Source: Sulfolobus tengchongensis (GTDB lineage: Archaea; Thermoproteota; Thermoprotei_A; Sulfolobales; Sulfolobaceae). Taken from it: 64,000 bases of DNA. The number at the start of each line of letters is the position of its first letter. The stretch's first letter is position 1. Shown in pieces: positions 1 to 9,137 of this stretch. The translations under genes were made by a program, and so were the position numbers. The notes beneath the pieces were generated by a model that was not told the origin of the DNA, made no database searches, and saw only the letters and a list, made by a program, of their open reading frames with translations. The stretch lies in the NCBI RefSeq assembly GCF_036967215.1, contig NZ_CP146016.1, positions 1,799,337 through 1,863,336 on the forward strand, given 5' to 3'.

Positions 1-1
1 A

Positions 2-484
2 AGAATTGCTACTTTTCCCAATTACGCAATACTTCGTTTCCCCATAATTTACGGTCCTTATAGTAGGATTATGATGTGGAGGATTTTCATGTGGTTAGTA
101 TCACATGGCGTGGGTATAAAAAATGATAATCTTTTCAGCGTTGTATCTACAATAAATACCTCAAAGGCTATAGAATTGAGTTGCAAATACAAGAGAAATG
201 ATTACTTTTATATAACTGATAGAGAGCCAAGTAGTCTAACAAGCCTCTTTTTAGATGCTTCTAAAGCCATAAATAGGGAGATAAAAGGCTGGATTCCATT
301 CAACGTAAAAATCTTAGAACCTTTTAGATCTGCTCATGAAATCCTAAAGATGGCTTATGATGTTCTTTCAAGGCAGTTAATATACTCATATGCAAAGGCT
401 GAAAGAGAATTAGGTTATACGCCAGAAGATGTTAGAATAGAGACTTTTAAAGAGATGGCTAAGTATTATGGGATAATTACATAG
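2..484 (+). CDS. NAD-dependent epimerase/dehydratase, C-terminal part (5' end outside window)
   Basis: The reading frame is open from the left edge, so the gene begins outside the window; the first in-frame ATG at 71 is internal. The edge-proximal peptide contains ILRFPIIYGP, the loop that follows the catalytic YxxxK region in extended short-chain dehydrogenases of the sugar-nucleotide epimerase and 3-beta-HSD type. The rest (TSKAIELSCK, a DREPSS loop, and the ERELGYTPEDV ending) is the usual substrate-binding C-terminal domain. Likely role: NAD(P)-dependent epimerisation, dehydration or reduction of a nucleotide sugar or isoprenoid-like substrate. The substrate cannot be told because the Rossmann N-terminus is missing. 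Confidence 0.75.
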   Translation, partial: RIATFPNYAILRFPIIYGPYSRIMMWRIFMWLVSHGVGIKNDNLFSVVSTINTSKAIELSCKYKRNDYFYITDREPSSLTSLFLDASKAINREIKGWIPFNVKILEPFRSAHEILKMAYDVLSRQLIYSYAKAERELGYTPEDVRIETFKEMAKYYGIIT

Positions 485-704
485 CATATTTTCATCTAAA
501 TATGATATAATCTTAATAATGTAGATAATGCCCAAATGGAAGCAGAAATTGGTTTGTAATAACTTCAATGAACTCCATGGATTAGGGCTTGCTGATTTGA
601 TATAAAATTTATAGGTAACAGTTTCTTGAATAAACTATAACACCAAATGTATTACCACTACTTTTTGACCAATATGAATCAATCTCAAGATATTTTCCTT
701 GAGT

Positions 705-930
705 TTACACTATTCCAAATTCAAAAGTTTGCTCTCTTACGACATTAGTCTTTAATTCATCAAATATGTAAACTTCTCCTCCTTTTTTAATGCTCCTATA
801 TTAGGAATAGGTTCTAAAGGTTCATAATCCACTTGAACCAATCCTGCTGGATCCATAGCCTCATAAGGATCAAGTTGAGTATGATGTATAAAAATTGCCT
901 TAAAGGGATAATGAACGAACAATTCGGGAA
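705..930 (-). pseudogene. Relic of molybdopterin aldehyde/xanthine oxidase large subunit
   Basis: Reading the minus strand down from about 930 gives a peptide with EAMDPAGLVQVDYEPLEPIP, then after one frame slip near 770 EVYIFDELKTNVVREQTFEFG, ending at a stop at 705-707. This order (A.A..V.V.YEPL, then a D.L.TNVV....FG stretch) is the N-terminal region of CoxL/xanthine-dehydrogenase-like large subunits; the intact homologue at 29475 has VEVEYEPLPAVINVEDAL in the same place. No start codon, no cofactor domain and at least one frameshift remain, so this is a dead fragment. It abuts the stop of the PIN toxin gene. The identification rests on motif reading only. Confidence 0.55.
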
Positions 931-933
931 TAA

Positions 934-1314
934 CTAGAACTTAGCTCCTAGTCTCATTAGTTTTTTATCATTACTAATTAATTCGCCAACCTTAGTAGAA
1001 AGATAATAATGAATAGAATCTTCAAAATCAAGTTTATTTTTCTCTGATATTTCAATAACCTTAGGAAGATCTTCAGCCTCTAGATGAATAAACTTAACCC
1101 TCAAATTATACAAAAAGTTTACGAGTTCTTTAAAGATCTCATCTTCTCTCTTTCCAGTTAATTTACTTAGAATAATTACAAGTTGAAAGATTGTAAGCTC
1201 ACTTATATAAATTTCATCAGTTTCCATTAACCACCTTTTAGCTCGTTCAAAAAATTGAGGATGTGAAGTTAAGAAATATACAAAAACATTTACGTCAAAA
1301 TATCTCTTATCCAT
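934..1314 (-). CDS. vapC: PIN-domain ribonuclease toxin (VapC-like)
   Basis: This 126-residue protein has the spacing of PIN-domain nucleases: D7 (YFDVNVFVY), E39 (ISELTIFQ), D96/D99 (LDFEDSIHYY) and D116 (ISNDKKL), which together would bind Mg2+ at the active site. VapC proteins cleave tRNA or rRNA and are held inactive by the cognate VapB. Its start overlaps the 3' end of the upstream antitoxin gene by 25 bp, so the two are co-transcribed and probably translationally coupled. The RNA target is unknown. All acidic residues are present, so it should be active. The family is heavily expanded in Sulfolobales. Confidence 0.88.
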   Translation of the reverse strand: MDKRYFDVNVFVYFLTSHPQFFERAKRWLMETDEIYISELTIFQLVIILSKLTGKREDEIFKELVNFLYNLRVKFIHLEAEDLPKVIEISEKNKLDFEDSIHYYLSTKVGELISNDKKLMRLGAKF

Positions 1315-1550
1315 TTTTTACTCCTCTCATCAACAGCCTCTTTATATACTTTTTCAAGATCAATATTATTCCAATTAATTTTAAACTTACCAGCAAATTC
1401 TTCAAGTATTTTTTCCTTATCAACCTTCTTTATGATAATCTTATCATCTTCGACAATTAACTTGACTTTTGAAGATAAATTCAGCTTATCTCTTACCTCC
1501 TTAGGAATTAATATTCTCCCTTTCTCATCAACTCTCACTTCATATTCCAT
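1290..1550 (-). CDS. vapB: AbrB/SpoVT-type antitoxin (VapB-like)
   Basis: This 86-residue protein begins with a swapped-hairpin AbrB DNA-binding domain (VRVDEKGRILIPKEVRDKLNL, about residues 5-25), the standard VapB fold. The charged C-terminal half (about 45-86) would wrap the VapC active site. It lies first in the bicistron and overlaps vapC by 25 bp. VapB proteins normally repress their own promoter when bound to VapC. The stretch upstream of 1550 is A+T rich, but I could not define an operator there. Confidence 0.88.
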   Translation of the reverse strand: MEYEVRVDEKGRILIPKEVRDKLNLSSKVKLIVEDDKIIIKKVDKEKILEEFAGKFKINWNNIDLEKVYKEAVDERSKKWIRDILT

Positions 1551-1745
1551 AAGTGAACTTTATTTCCCACAGTTAAATACTTTACGTTAAATCATATCCT
1601 GTACTTTCAGCATTTTTATATAACACATTTTTACATCTATATAACAATATTATGAAAAGATTCAACATTTTTTCCTATAAGCTCAATTGGCTCAACTACC
1701 ATTGCAAAAATCCTTAAAAATGTTTTGAATAACAGATAATTATTT

Positions 1746-1964
1746 ATGAACTATGCTAAATTTTGGATAAGATTTAAAGAGTGGGCTTTAACCACAGACG
1801 AAGATAGTAATTTACCCTATAGGTTAAGAAATATTGTCAAAGTAATTAAACAAAATCCCGATATAACGTTAGTTAAGCTTGCAGGCTACTTAGATACAGA
1901 TGCAATATACTTGGCTAAATATTTACGTGCCAATTATAAAAGTATTGCCGAAAACAACACCTAA
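1746..1964 (+). CDS. Small protein, possible helix-turn-helix
   Basis: A 72-residue basic protein that I do not recognise. The segment from about residue 28 (RNIVKVIKQNPDITLVKLAGYLDT) looks like the first two helices of a winged-helix or MarR/Lrp-like domain, with the pattern of hydrophobic residues expected of a recognition unit, but the wing is not obvious. It lies 45 bp upstream of a membrane protein gene on the same strand and may be co-transcribed with it. Codon use is typical for the region. Its reality is supported only by length and position. Confidence 0.5.
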   Translation: MNYAKFWIRFKEWALTTDEDSNLPYRLRNIVKVIKQNPDITLVKLAGYLDTDAIYLAKYLRANYKSIAENNT

Positions 1965-2009
1965 TCTATAAGCCTTACTCTTTTTAGTTATGGAATGAAA
2001 TAAATACAT

Positions 2010-2969
2010 ATGAAGAAAAAAGATATAAAGGAAATAGAACCGTGGGGAGTTAACATACCTTTTATATTTCTAGCAGTTATATACTGGGCTTTAGGTGCTT
2101 TATCGATAATTCTCAATTTACCTTACCATCCGTACTTTATGCTAATTGGAGCCTATGCTCTATACTTCGGCATGATACAGAGACTTTTCTTCCCAGCTAA
2201 GAATTACTTGCCCTTACATATAGCGTCATTAATCTTCCTAGCAATTCCAATACATTATTCTCAGATAATCGCTTCGGTATGTTTGTCGGTAACTGAAATA
2301 TGGGCTTTAAGAGATATGAAAAAATACGGTAGTAAATTTCCGGTTAATGCGTTAGTATTATCATCACCTTTCGCATCGATAATTGCGTGGATATTTTACC
2401 CTAACTTTTGGACCTTAATTGTACCTTTACTTCTTTACATTTTAGGAGTAAACGTTGGTGTTTTTTCAGCCAATCTGAGAACGAGACCTATATTCGGAGT
2501 TTATCAAATCCCAATCTTCCTTATAGTGCTACTATCATATTTCTTTCCCTTAATATTTCCCTTTATTGGGATAATTTATTTCCTAGTAATATATAGAAAA
2601 ATAATGACAGTTAGAAATTTAAGTGCGTTTTCAACTCTCTTATCAATAATAATTGTCCCTCTACTTTCACTTTACTTTAAGGATTACATTCACGCTTTTA
2701 CTTTAGGAATAATGTCCCCGCTATTCTTCTCATGTATTATTTACTCTACTAGTAGGTATAACTACAATAGAGTTGTAGCTCTAACTACCCTTTCTGCACT
2801 TTCATATATCTTACGTACTATAAATCTGGAAATGTCTGGAATCTTATGGATTATCGCTGTTCTCTATTTCCTCTATCTATTAAAGGACAACTTCTATTTA
2901 ACTTCAATAAAATTGGGACTTTCAATGAAATTCATAAGAATTCAGAAAGAAAGTCGTGGGTCTCCTTAG
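2010..2969 (+). CDS. Polytopic membrane protein of unknown function
   Basis: A 319-residue protein dominated by hydrophobic stretches, with roughly nine or ten predicted membrane helices (first at about residues 15-36, last at about 283-300) and a positively charged C-terminal tail ending RIQKESRG. No motif of a known transporter or enzyme family stands out. Its 3' end overlaps the convergent glycosyltransferase gene by 38 bp. The position beside a GT4 glycosyltransferase suggests, without proof, a role in envelope or glycan metabolism. Confidence 0.7.
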   Translation: MKKKDIKEIEPWGVNIPFIFLAVIYWALGALSIILNLPYHPYFMLIGAYALYFGMIQRLFFPAKNYLPLHIASLIFLAIPIHYSQIIASVCLSVTEIWALRDMKKYGSKFPVNALVLSSPFASIIAWIFYPNFWTLIVPLLLYILGVNVGVFSANLRTRPIFGVYQIPIFLIVLLSYFFPLIFPFIGIIYFLVIYRKIMTVRNLSAFSTLLSIIIVPLLSLYFKDYIHAFTLGIMSPLFFSCIIYSTSRYNYNRVVALTTLSALSYILRTINLEMSGILWIIAVLYFLYLLKDNFYLTSIKLGLSMKFIRIQKESRGSP

Positions 2970-4152
2970 CAACGTTAGCCCATGAAGAGTGTAGTTCTAA
3001 AAACTTCCTTACGTTATCTTCACTATGTTCACTTTCATACTCCTCATCTTTCATTTTTAGAATGGAGTTAGCCGTGTGCGCCATACTCTTTACATCGTAT
3101 TCTTTCACTATTTTTACTGGTTTTAAATTAGAGAAGACAAACCTCATTGCGGGAATATCATAAGCGACTATTGAAGTACCTAAAGCTAACGTATCCAGTG
3201 CAACTAATGAAAAACCGTCTTGATGAGAAGGATAAATTAGTACTTTTGCTCTACCTACTGTATCGTAAACCTCCTCTATTGGCCTATATCCTCTATATTC
3301 GATTTTAGGATTTGAGGTTAAAAGACGCTTATCTCTTTCATTAAAAAATTTACCAAATACAATTATCTTCTCATCTAAGAGCCCTGCAATCTTTGGTAGT
3401 TCTCTAATACCTTTTTGTGGTACTAGTCTAGCGTAGAATACGGCGTAATTTTCTTTACCTTTAGTTCTTCTATATTTATATATAATCTCTTTATTAAATG
3501 CATTACCAACTTCATATACTCTTAACCTTAAACCTTTAGCTATCTCATCAATTCGCGAGAGATAAAATGGAGCCTTAGAAACGCCTGCAATTCCTTTCAA
3601 TATACCATCGTTTATTGAGCGTATAAACGCCATTTTGTCAAATTTATAGAATACCCACATTAACGTATCGTAAGCTAAACCTTTAACACCTAGGAATTTC
3701 CTATAGCCTCTTCCAAAGGAATTCCTGAAAGGCTCATCATGTAGAAGCTTCACTAGGGGTCTTTCAATTTTTCTAGCTATATGATAAGATAATCTGAGTG
3801 TTATGGAATCTTCATGCATATCGTAAATAACGTCTGGTTTTATCTCTTTTAATCCATCAATATACTTTATATCCTCTCCTAAATCGTTCCATCGTAGATA
3901 AACAGTATGAGATTTAATAAAATACGATAAAGTACTTGTCTTCTCTCCTTCCTTAACCTCGTAGACTGAGTGATAAACATTAACGTGAGCTTTCTCCAAA
4001 TCCTTTAATATTTCGTCATTATTTCTCACTAGAAATGAGGGAACGTAAAGCGTTACCTCATCTCCCATCTTTACTAATTCCTTTAACACGTTAATTATAT
4101 GTACTGATACTCCAGATGGATTAAACACGTTGCCAATCGCTAATATCTTCAT
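2932..4152 (-). CDS. GT4-family glycosyltransferase (GT-B fold)
   Basis: A 406-residue protein with two Rossmann-like domains. The N-terminus ILAIGNVFNPSGVSVHIINVL is the acceptor-side glycine loop of GT4 retaining glycosyltransferases. The C-terminal half has FYARLVPQKGI (start of the donor domain), a YRGYRP strand, and PSHQDGFSLVALDTLALGT, where the usual EGFGL...E motif has Asp in place of Glu. It probably transfers a sugar from a nucleotide donor to a lipid or glycoprotein glycan at the cytoplasmic face. Its start lies inside the 3' end of the SPOUT methyltransferase gene (32 bp overlap), so the pair is probably coupled. Confidence 0.85.
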   Translation of the reverse strand: MKILAIGNVFNPSGVSVHIINVLKELVKMGDEVTLYVPSFLVRNNDEILKDLEKAHVNVYHSVYEVKEGEKTSTLSYFIKSHTVYLRWNDLGEDIKYIDGLKEIKPDVIYDMHEDSITLRLSYHIARKIERPLVKLLHDEPFRNSFGRGYRKFLGVKGLAYDTLMWVFYKFDKMAFIRSINDGILKGIAGVSKAPFYLSRIDEIAKGLRLRVYEVGNAFNKEIIYKYRRTKGKENYAVFYARLVPQKGIRELPKIAGLLDEKIIVFGKFFNERDKRLLTSNPKIEYRGYRPIEEVYDTVGRAKVLIYPSHQDGFSLVALDTLALGTSIVAYDIPAMRFVFSNLKPVKIVKEYDVKSMAHTANSILKMKDEEYESEHSEDNVRKFLELHSSWANVAKETHDFLSEFL

Positions 4153-4729
4153 ACTCTCCCCACTTTAATGAAAATTGCCTATTACCTACTAGGTATTTAA
4201 TTAGTTCATGAGATATTAAAGGCATTCCGTTAACTATAGGATATGCGAAAGGTAGGACTATTTCCTCCTTTATACCTTTAAGTTCGGTAATTATTTTCAA
4301 CCCAAATATGACTGGAATATCTTGAATTCTTTTACCTTTCATTACTTGAATCGCTACATATAACGCTCCATCTATGGTGAATTGCATCTTGCCAATATTT
4401 CTTTTTTTAGCCTCAGGAAATCTATCTGATAAAAGCGTTTTAGTTCTGCCTTTGGGCGGATGATCTCCTAAAATTCCTCCGATCACTATCACGTCTGTGT
4501 AATTAAAGTCCTCTGGAACAAGTTGCTCCTCTGCTTTTGGATCTAATATTATACTTTTTTTAACATCAACAATCTCATGAAATCTCTTCTCGCTTGAGGG
4601 TAATCCATCGATATTAACTCCAGTTATTAATAAATCAACACCCTCTCTTTTAGCTATTTCATAACAATGTTTGTACTCAGTTATTATCCACTTACTTAAA
4701 TTGTCTAAATGTTCTATTATGAATTTCAT
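4121..4729 (-). CDS. Sfm1-like SPOUT methyltransferase (DUF431 family)
   Basis: This 202-residue protein matches the yeast Sfm1 family at both diagnostic places: the N-terminus MKFIIEHLDNLSKWIITEY and the signature GGILGDHPPKGRTK (about residues 85-98), followed by an IGKMQFTIDGALY segment that forms part of the trefoil-knot SAM site. In yeast, Sfm1 monomethylates an arginine of ribosomal protein uS3; archaeal members are often annotated as RNA methyltransferases and their target is not established. It is the first gene of a two-gene unit with the GT4 enzyme, with overlapping reading frames. The family call is secure and the substrate is open. Confidence 0.82.
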   Translation of the reverse strand: MKFIIEHLDNLSKWIITEYKHCYEIAKREGVDLLITGVNIDGLPSSEKRFHEIVDVKKSIILDPKAEEQLVPEDFNYTDVIVIGGILGDHPPKGRTKTLLSDRFPEAKKRNIGKMQFTIDGALYVAIQVMKGKRIQDIPVIFGLKIITELKGIKEEIVLPFAYPIVNGMPLISHELIKYLVGNRQFSLKWGEYEDISDWQRV

Positions 4730-4821
4730 CTTCTAAACCCTCATTTTTCTTCCACAAAAAAATTAATTTTACCACTGTTATAGAGCGTTGGTGTCAACAA
4801 GATATATAGTTAATCCTTCAC

Positions 4822-5355
4822 ATGAAATTGAATGTGGACGCATTACTGTTGTCACTATTACTGGGACTTTCACACGGAATTGAACCAGATCATGTAGCAA
4901 CTGCTAGGCTCTTAAAGAGTAAACGGAAGATCGTTGAATTTGCGTTATCTCATTCTGCAGGATTTCTCATAATTGCGATACCTATAGTGATATTTATAGG
5001 TAGCAACAGAATTTTTGAATTTATAGCAGATATTATTGGTATAATATTCTCAATCCTACTACTCATTGAAGTGATTCTAGACAAAGAATTTGATATAGGT
5101 GCAAATAAGGCTGGTTTACTACAAGGAGCGTTTGTAATAACTCCAACTAAAGTTTTAGTTATAGTCTTAGCTTCAACGGATTACAATTTGATATACTCTG
5201 CGGAGATAATTTTAGCTTTCATATTAGCATCAATATTTTCAATATCAGCCTTAGCCATACTTAATCTCATACCTAAGAGAATATATAAGTTCGTTGACGG
5301 AATTATTGCCATAGTTACTATAACTTACTTGATTTCACTTCTCGTTATTAACTAA
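4822..5355 (+). CDS. Small nickel/cobalt-type membrane transporter (NicO/UreH-like)
   Basis: A 177-residue protein of about six membrane helices. The first helix carries GLSHGIEPDHVATARLL, which corresponds to the HxxxxDH signature of NiCoT/NicO/UreH Ni2+ and Co2+ transporters, and a second His pair region follows (FALSHSAGF). It is shorter than typical NiCoT proteins and resembles the compact UreH/HupE-like forms. The inferred role is uptake or export of a divalent transition metal. Its end overlaps the convergent winged-helix gene by 21 bp. Substrate assignment is by motif only. Confidence 0.65.
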   Translation: MKLNVDALLLSLLLGLSHGIEPDHVATARLLKSKRKIVEFALSHSAGFLIIAIPIVIFIGSNRIFEFIADIIGIIFSILLLIEVILDKEFDIGANKAGLLQGAFVITPTKVLVIVLASTDYNLIYSAEIILAFILASIFSISALAILNLIPKRIYKFVDGIIAIVTITYLISLLVIN

Positions 5356-5637
5356 TTCTTTTCTTATTTCATATATAACAGTAGCTAATTCTAATTGTAA
5401 TTTTCTCAAATTTCTCATTTGTTGAAGAATTTTTCTTCCTTTATCCGTCAGCTTATATTCCCCATTTACATCTTGAATAAGCCCTTCACTCTCTAGCATT
5501 GATAAATATTTCTTTGCGAGAGAAGCACCAAGATTGACATTCTTCATAATACTTGATATTCTATTGATATTATTATCTATCGCTTCTAATATGTCCCCTA
5601 TTATCTCGTCTCTACTTCTTCTCATTGCATCTATCAT
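5335..5637 (-). CDS. SSO10a-like winged-helix DNA-binding protein
   Basis: A 100-residue basic protein: an N-terminal winged helix (IIGDILEAIDNN through YKLTDKGRKIL, about residues 12-70) followed by a long helix (MRNLRKLQLELATVIYEIRK) suited to antiparallel coiled-coil dimerisation. That architecture is the Sulfolobus Sso10a family (HTH_45), abundant nucleoid-associated or regulatory DNA-binding dimers. A TATA-like AAAAATATAAA on the minus strand lies about 26 nt before the start, so translation is probably leaderless. It could act as a chromatin protein or a local regulator. Confidence 0.75.
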   Translation of the reverse strand: MIDAMRRSRDEIIGDILEAIDNNINRISSIMKNVNLGASLAKKYLSMLESEGLIQDVNGEYKLTDKGRKILQQMRNLRKLQLELATVIYEIRKELVNNEK

Positions 5638-5684
5638 ATACGTTTCATCATTTATATTTTTTATCGTAGTAATACACTTTGCTT

Positions 5685-6287
5685 TTATTGCTTGTTTTTC
5701 TCACTTAATTTCTGCAACGTAGTCTTGATTTCTTCGGCCTCTTTCTCTCCTCTATACTTACTTACTAATGATATAAAGGTATTAATCTCGTCCTCACTCA
5801 TGGATTCTTGTATTAATGGAGTAAGCTTAGATAAAAATTCTTTATTTAAACCTTCCAGCACATCTAAATACTCTGGCAACGTTAAGGCTGGAAATTCGTC
5901 CATTAATGATAATATTGAAAATGAAATAGAGGAAAATAGATCCTTTAAAACGCCTTTAAACGCAACAGCTTGTTGTTGTTTTTCCATTTTACTTATCTCT
6001 TCGACTTTTTTCTTTAACTCATTAAGATTTTTAATTAGCTTATATTTATGAAATTCTAAATTAATAATTGAGTTCCTCACATTTTTTGTAGCTATGTATC
6101 TTACCTCGTCTCCATCTCTCAAAACGTTAATGTAACCTTTCAAATAAAGATCCTCAATAGTTTTCTGTATAGATTCTTTAGATAAAACGTAATTTAGCGT
6201 TGACATTTGCGAATAAGTTACTCCACTAGGACCCGCTTGAGCTATTGCCAGTAATACTAATCTCTCTCTCTTACTTAGAAAGTCCAT
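5685..6287 (-). CDS. Archaeal winged-helix transcriptional regulator
   Basis: I take the start at the ATG at 6287 (MDFLSKRERL), giving 200 residues. The longer open frame to 6413 would run into the divergent kinase gene and its N-terminus has no sensible structure. Residues 1-60 form a winged helix with the recognition part SKESIQKTIEDLYLKGYI and a wing DGDEVRYIATKN. A coiled-coil region (LNELKKKVEEISKMEKQQ) and a helical C-terminal effector or dimer domain follow. It sits 51 bp from, and divergent to, the phosphomevalonate kinase gene, so it may regulate that promoter. The ligand is unknown. Confidence 0.7.
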   Translation of the reverse strand: MDFLSKRERLVLLAIAQAGPSGVTYSQMSTLNYVLSKESIQKTIEDLYLKGYINVLRDGDEVRYIATKNVRNSIINLEFHKYKLIKNLNELKKKVEEISKMEKQQQAVAFKGVLKDLFSSISFSILSLMDEFPALTLPEYLDVLEGLNKEFLSKLTPLIQESMSEDEINTFISLVSKYRGEKEAEEIKTTLQKLSEKNKQ

Positions 6288-6338
6288 TAACAACACTTTA
6301 TAGTTAAAGATTAAAAAGCTAATAAGACAATATGGAAT

Positions 6339-7310
6339 GTGATAAGGGTTAGTGCTCCAGGTAAGATACTTTGGATAGGGAGTTACAGTGTAGTCTTTGG
6401 CGGGATTTCCCACGTGATAGCGGTTAACAAGAGAGTAAATTGTTCTATTAAGGAAATAAATGATAAGAGAAGTCTAATATTTCATACTAGTTATGGTGAT
6501 TTTAAAAATACTGGAAATGCGTTGATTAATTCCGTTCTTGATACTTTTAGGGAGAGATTGGAATTACCTCAAGGCTATGAAATTGAATTATATAATGATA
6601 AGGAATTCATTATAGATGGTAAAAAAACGGGCTTAGGCAGTTCTTCTGCTTCTACAGTTGCGTTAACTGCTTGCTTATATTATGTTCTCAAAGGTAAGTT
6701 AGACTTGTTCGAGATTCATAAATTAGCTCAAATAGCTAATTATAAAAGACAGAGAGGAATAGGTAGTGGGTTTGACATCGCGTCAGCGGTGTTTGGTAGT
6801 ATAGTTTACAAAAGATTTACTGATATCGAGAAAATGGACTTCTATCATGAGAAATTGAATCTGGGTAACTATGATATGATACTGGGATTCACGGGAAGAA
6901 GTTCTGAGACTGTAGGTTTGGTTAGAAAATTCGTAGAAAAAAGTTATCTAGAAGATTTTAAAGAGATGATGAGGTTAATTGATGACGAAAATAACATGGC
7001 TATTAAGCTCATAAAGCTGAGCAAAATGGATGAGGCTGTTGAACATGTCAGATTAGGCAGGAAGTATCTGAACTACTTAGCTGAACGTATCATTGGAGTC
7101 AAATTAGTTAGTAAGGATGAAGAAGAGCTCATAAAGATAGCAGAAAATGAAGGAGCATTAATAGCGTTATCGCCTGGAGCTGGTGGAGGAGACTCTATTT
7201 TCGCGTTAGGAGAGAATTTAGATAAGGTCAGAGAAGCGTGGAGAAAAAAAGGGATTTACATAATAGACGTAAAAGAAGACGATGGTTTGAAATTACTATT
7301 CTCTACTTAA
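6339..7310 (+). CDS. Phosphomevalonate kinase (GHMP family)
   Basis: The protein (323 residues, GTG start) begins [19 protein letters not shown], the GHMP motif 1. It has [14 protein letters not shown] (about residues 93-106), the ATP-binding motif 2, [15 protein letters not shown], and [11 protein letters not shown] near the C-terminus (motif 3). It would phosphorylate 5-phosphomevalonate to the diphosphate, the step before decarboxylation in the Sulfolobales version of the mevalonate pathway, which feeds archaeal ether lipids. The convergent neighbour is diphosphomevalonate decarboxylase, whose gene overlaps by 15 bp. Mevalonate kinase itself is not in the window. The pairing with mvaD strongly favours PMK over other GHMP kinases. 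Confidence 0.88.
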   Translation: MIRVSAPGKILWIGSYSVVFGGISHVIAVNKRVNCSIKEINDKRSLIFHTSYGDFKNTGNALINSVLDTFRERLELPQGYEIELYNDKEFIIDGKKTGLGSSSASTVALTACLYYVLKGKLDLFEIHKLAQIANYKRQRGIGSGFDIASAVFGSIVYKRFTDIEKMDFYHEKLNLGNYDMILGFTGRSSETVGLVRKFVEKSYLEDFKEMMRLIDDENNMAIKLIKLSKMDEAVEHVRLGRKYLNYLAERIIGVKLVSKDEEELIKIAENEGALIALSPGAGGGDSIFALGENLDKVREAWRKKGIYIIDVKEDDGLKLLFST

Positions 7311-8273
7311 TACTCTTGGACCTTCCCCAACTTTTGATACAATTATCCTTCTGATATTTAACGATTCTAAAAATTTTACAATATCATTAACGTATCTCTC
7401 AGTAGTTAAAATATGGGGGTTAGGCCCAGCATCAAACGTATATCCAGCGTTACCGTAATCTTGTATCCATTCCATTATCCTTATTGAAACCTCGCTAAGA
7501 TAGAAATACGATGGCCAACTATCCAATATTATTGCGTGCATGCTATTGCTATGTCTCATTGTATAGTAGAAGAGCTTCTTCTCATCCTTACTTCTAATTG
7601 CATCTATCACTTCATTTAATGTTTTCTCTATGAATCTAAGTCTGCATTCCATTAATGTCGAAGTCTCTGCAGACCTTATCATACCTCTTCTTGAAGAAAC
7701 TTTCTTTTCCTTTTCGCTCACTATGGCTATGATATCAACCAATTCTCTCCAGTGATTACTTGGAAATATTTGATAGCAATACGAATCGCTACCGTCATCC
7801 TTTTCGCCCTTATTCCACATTACAAACCCACCAAACATACTTCTGCAAGCACTTCCTGATCCTAATCTTGCTATTTTAGAGAGTTCCTCTGATGAGAGAT
7901 TCAACTCTAATAGTTCATTTAGGCCAAACGTCAATGCTGCTATACCTGCTGCGGAAGACGCTAATCCTGCGTTAACTGGAAATTTTGCTTTCGATTCAAC
8001 CTTAACATGAAAGTCCTTTCCTATAAGTTTTCTAAAGGTATCTATGACCCTTCCTCCATATTCTCTGACCTCTTCATCTGATAGAACCTTATCGTTCACA
8101 ATTATAATGTCCTTATCATTTGGACTTATCTTAGTGATTACCGATAATTGATCATCAAGAGTTATGGATAATGAACTATTAAGGGGCAGATTTAGATTCT
8201 CGTCTCCTCTCTTTCCCCAATACTTTATTATGGCTATGTTAGATGGTGCGGAAACTGTTACCGAATTTAACAC
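7296..8273 (-). CDS. mvaD: Diphosphomevalonate decarboxylase
   Basis: A 325-residue GHMP-fold enzyme: [20 protein letters not shown] (substrate loop, about residues 11-30), [15 protein letters not shown] (ATP loop, about 102-116), and [13 protein letters not shown] (about 279-291), which holds the conserved Asp that activates the substrate hydroxyl. It converts mevalonate 5-diphosphate to isopentenyl diphosphate using ATP. It lies 17 bp downstream of an unknown 226-residue protein gene on the same strand and is probably co-transcribed with it. It converges with phosphomevalonate kinase. Length and motifs are complete. Confidence 0.94.
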   Translation of the reverse strand: MLNSVTVSAPSNIAIIKYWGKRGDENLNLPLNSSLSITLDDQLSVITKISPNDKDIIIVNDKVLSDEEVREYGGRVIDTFRKLIGKDFHVKVESKAKFPVNAGLASSAAGIAALTFGLNELLELNLSSEELSKIARLGSGSACRSMFGGFVMWNKGEKDDGSDSYCYQIFPSNHWRELVDIIAIVSEKEKKVSSRRGMIRSAETSTLMECRLRFIEKTLNEVIDAIRSKDEKKLFYYTMRHSNSMHAIILDSWPSYFYLSEVSIRIMEWIQDYGNAGYTFDAGPNPHILTTERYVNDIVKFLESLNIRRIIVSKVGEGPRVLSRE

Positions 8274-8290
8274 GATTTTAAACTATACTA

Positions 8291-8971
8291 TTACTTATTA
8301 ACTTTAACTAGATCGTATAAATCCCTTTTAGAACCTTTTCCTTCACCCTTAAATATACCTCTCTCGTCTACGATAACGTCTCCGACTATAATTTTATTAT
8401 CTTGAACCTTACATCCCTTTTCAATTAACTTTTCTATAAGTTCTAAATCTCTTATACCATAATATTTAAGTAGCAATAAAGCGTGCATGTTATTGACTTT
8501 TCTTATTCTACCTATATTGAATGGCTTCAAATTTATCTTATCTAAAATTAGACTTAAATAGTAAGTAGCTTCCAGAGTGTGATCGTCTTCAAAGATAAAA
8601 CCAGTTTCTGTCTTTATCTTGACCTTATCCTTAAATACGTGAACTTCTGAATAAGGAAGTTGTGTAATTTCTAATCTATCTAAAATATCTCTTCTGGATG
8701 GTAAATTATGAAACTCAATTTTAAACCTACTTGTATATAAATCCTCCGAATACTTTAGTATATTCTCTAATTCGTCTATACTTAAATTAGCTAGATTCAA
8801 TATTGCATTTCCCTTCATAACTCTAATATTTATTTTATTTCGTATAAATTCAACTTTATAATTGTAAGCTTTGACGTCGTATTTTTTAAGTACTTGAACT
8901 AAGGCACTAAGGTCATTTTGGTTTTCTTTATCAGTTAATATAATATACTTATCAATGAATTCCTTTTTCAC
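8291..8971 (-). CDS. Conserved-looking unknown protein upstream of mvaD
   Basis: A 226-residue soluble protein that I do not recognise. It is an alternating alpha/beta protein with many charged residues; a central stretch (KTETGFIFEDDHTLEATYYL) and a C-terminal NNMHALLLLKYYGIRDLE might carry function, but no catalytic signature is visible. It precedes mvaD by 17 bp on the same strand, which suggests a shared transcript and perhaps a link to isoprenoid synthesis or its control. The intergenic space above it (8972-9137) is A+T rich and holds the promoters for this operon and the divergent gene at 9138. Confidence 0.7.
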   Translation of the reverse strand: MKKEFIDKYIILTDKENQNDLSALVQVLKKYDVKAYNYKVEFIRNKINIRVMKGNAILNLANLSIDELENILKYSEDLYTSRFKIEFHNLPSRRDILDRLEITQLPYSEVHVFKDKVKIKTETGFIFEDDHTLEATYYLSLILDKINLKPFNIGRIRKVNNMHALLLLKYYGIRDLELIEKLIEKGCKVQDNKIIVGDVIVDERGIFKGEGKGSKRDLYDLVKVNK

Positions 8972-9137
8972 AAGTAATGATAGGTATTTGAAAATATAAA
9001 GTGGATTGTTTGTAATACATTAAAATTAGTTTTATATGCAATATAAGGATGCATAGAAAGTACATATTTATTTACTTGTCTTTCATATAAAATATAAGCA
9101 GTTAATAACATTGCAGAGACGTGATAAGTGAAGGAAC

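Noticed and set aside
6288-6413. N-terminal extension of the winged-helix regulator
   Set aside because: It would overlap the start of the divergent phosphomevalonate kinase gene and adds residues with no domain sense.
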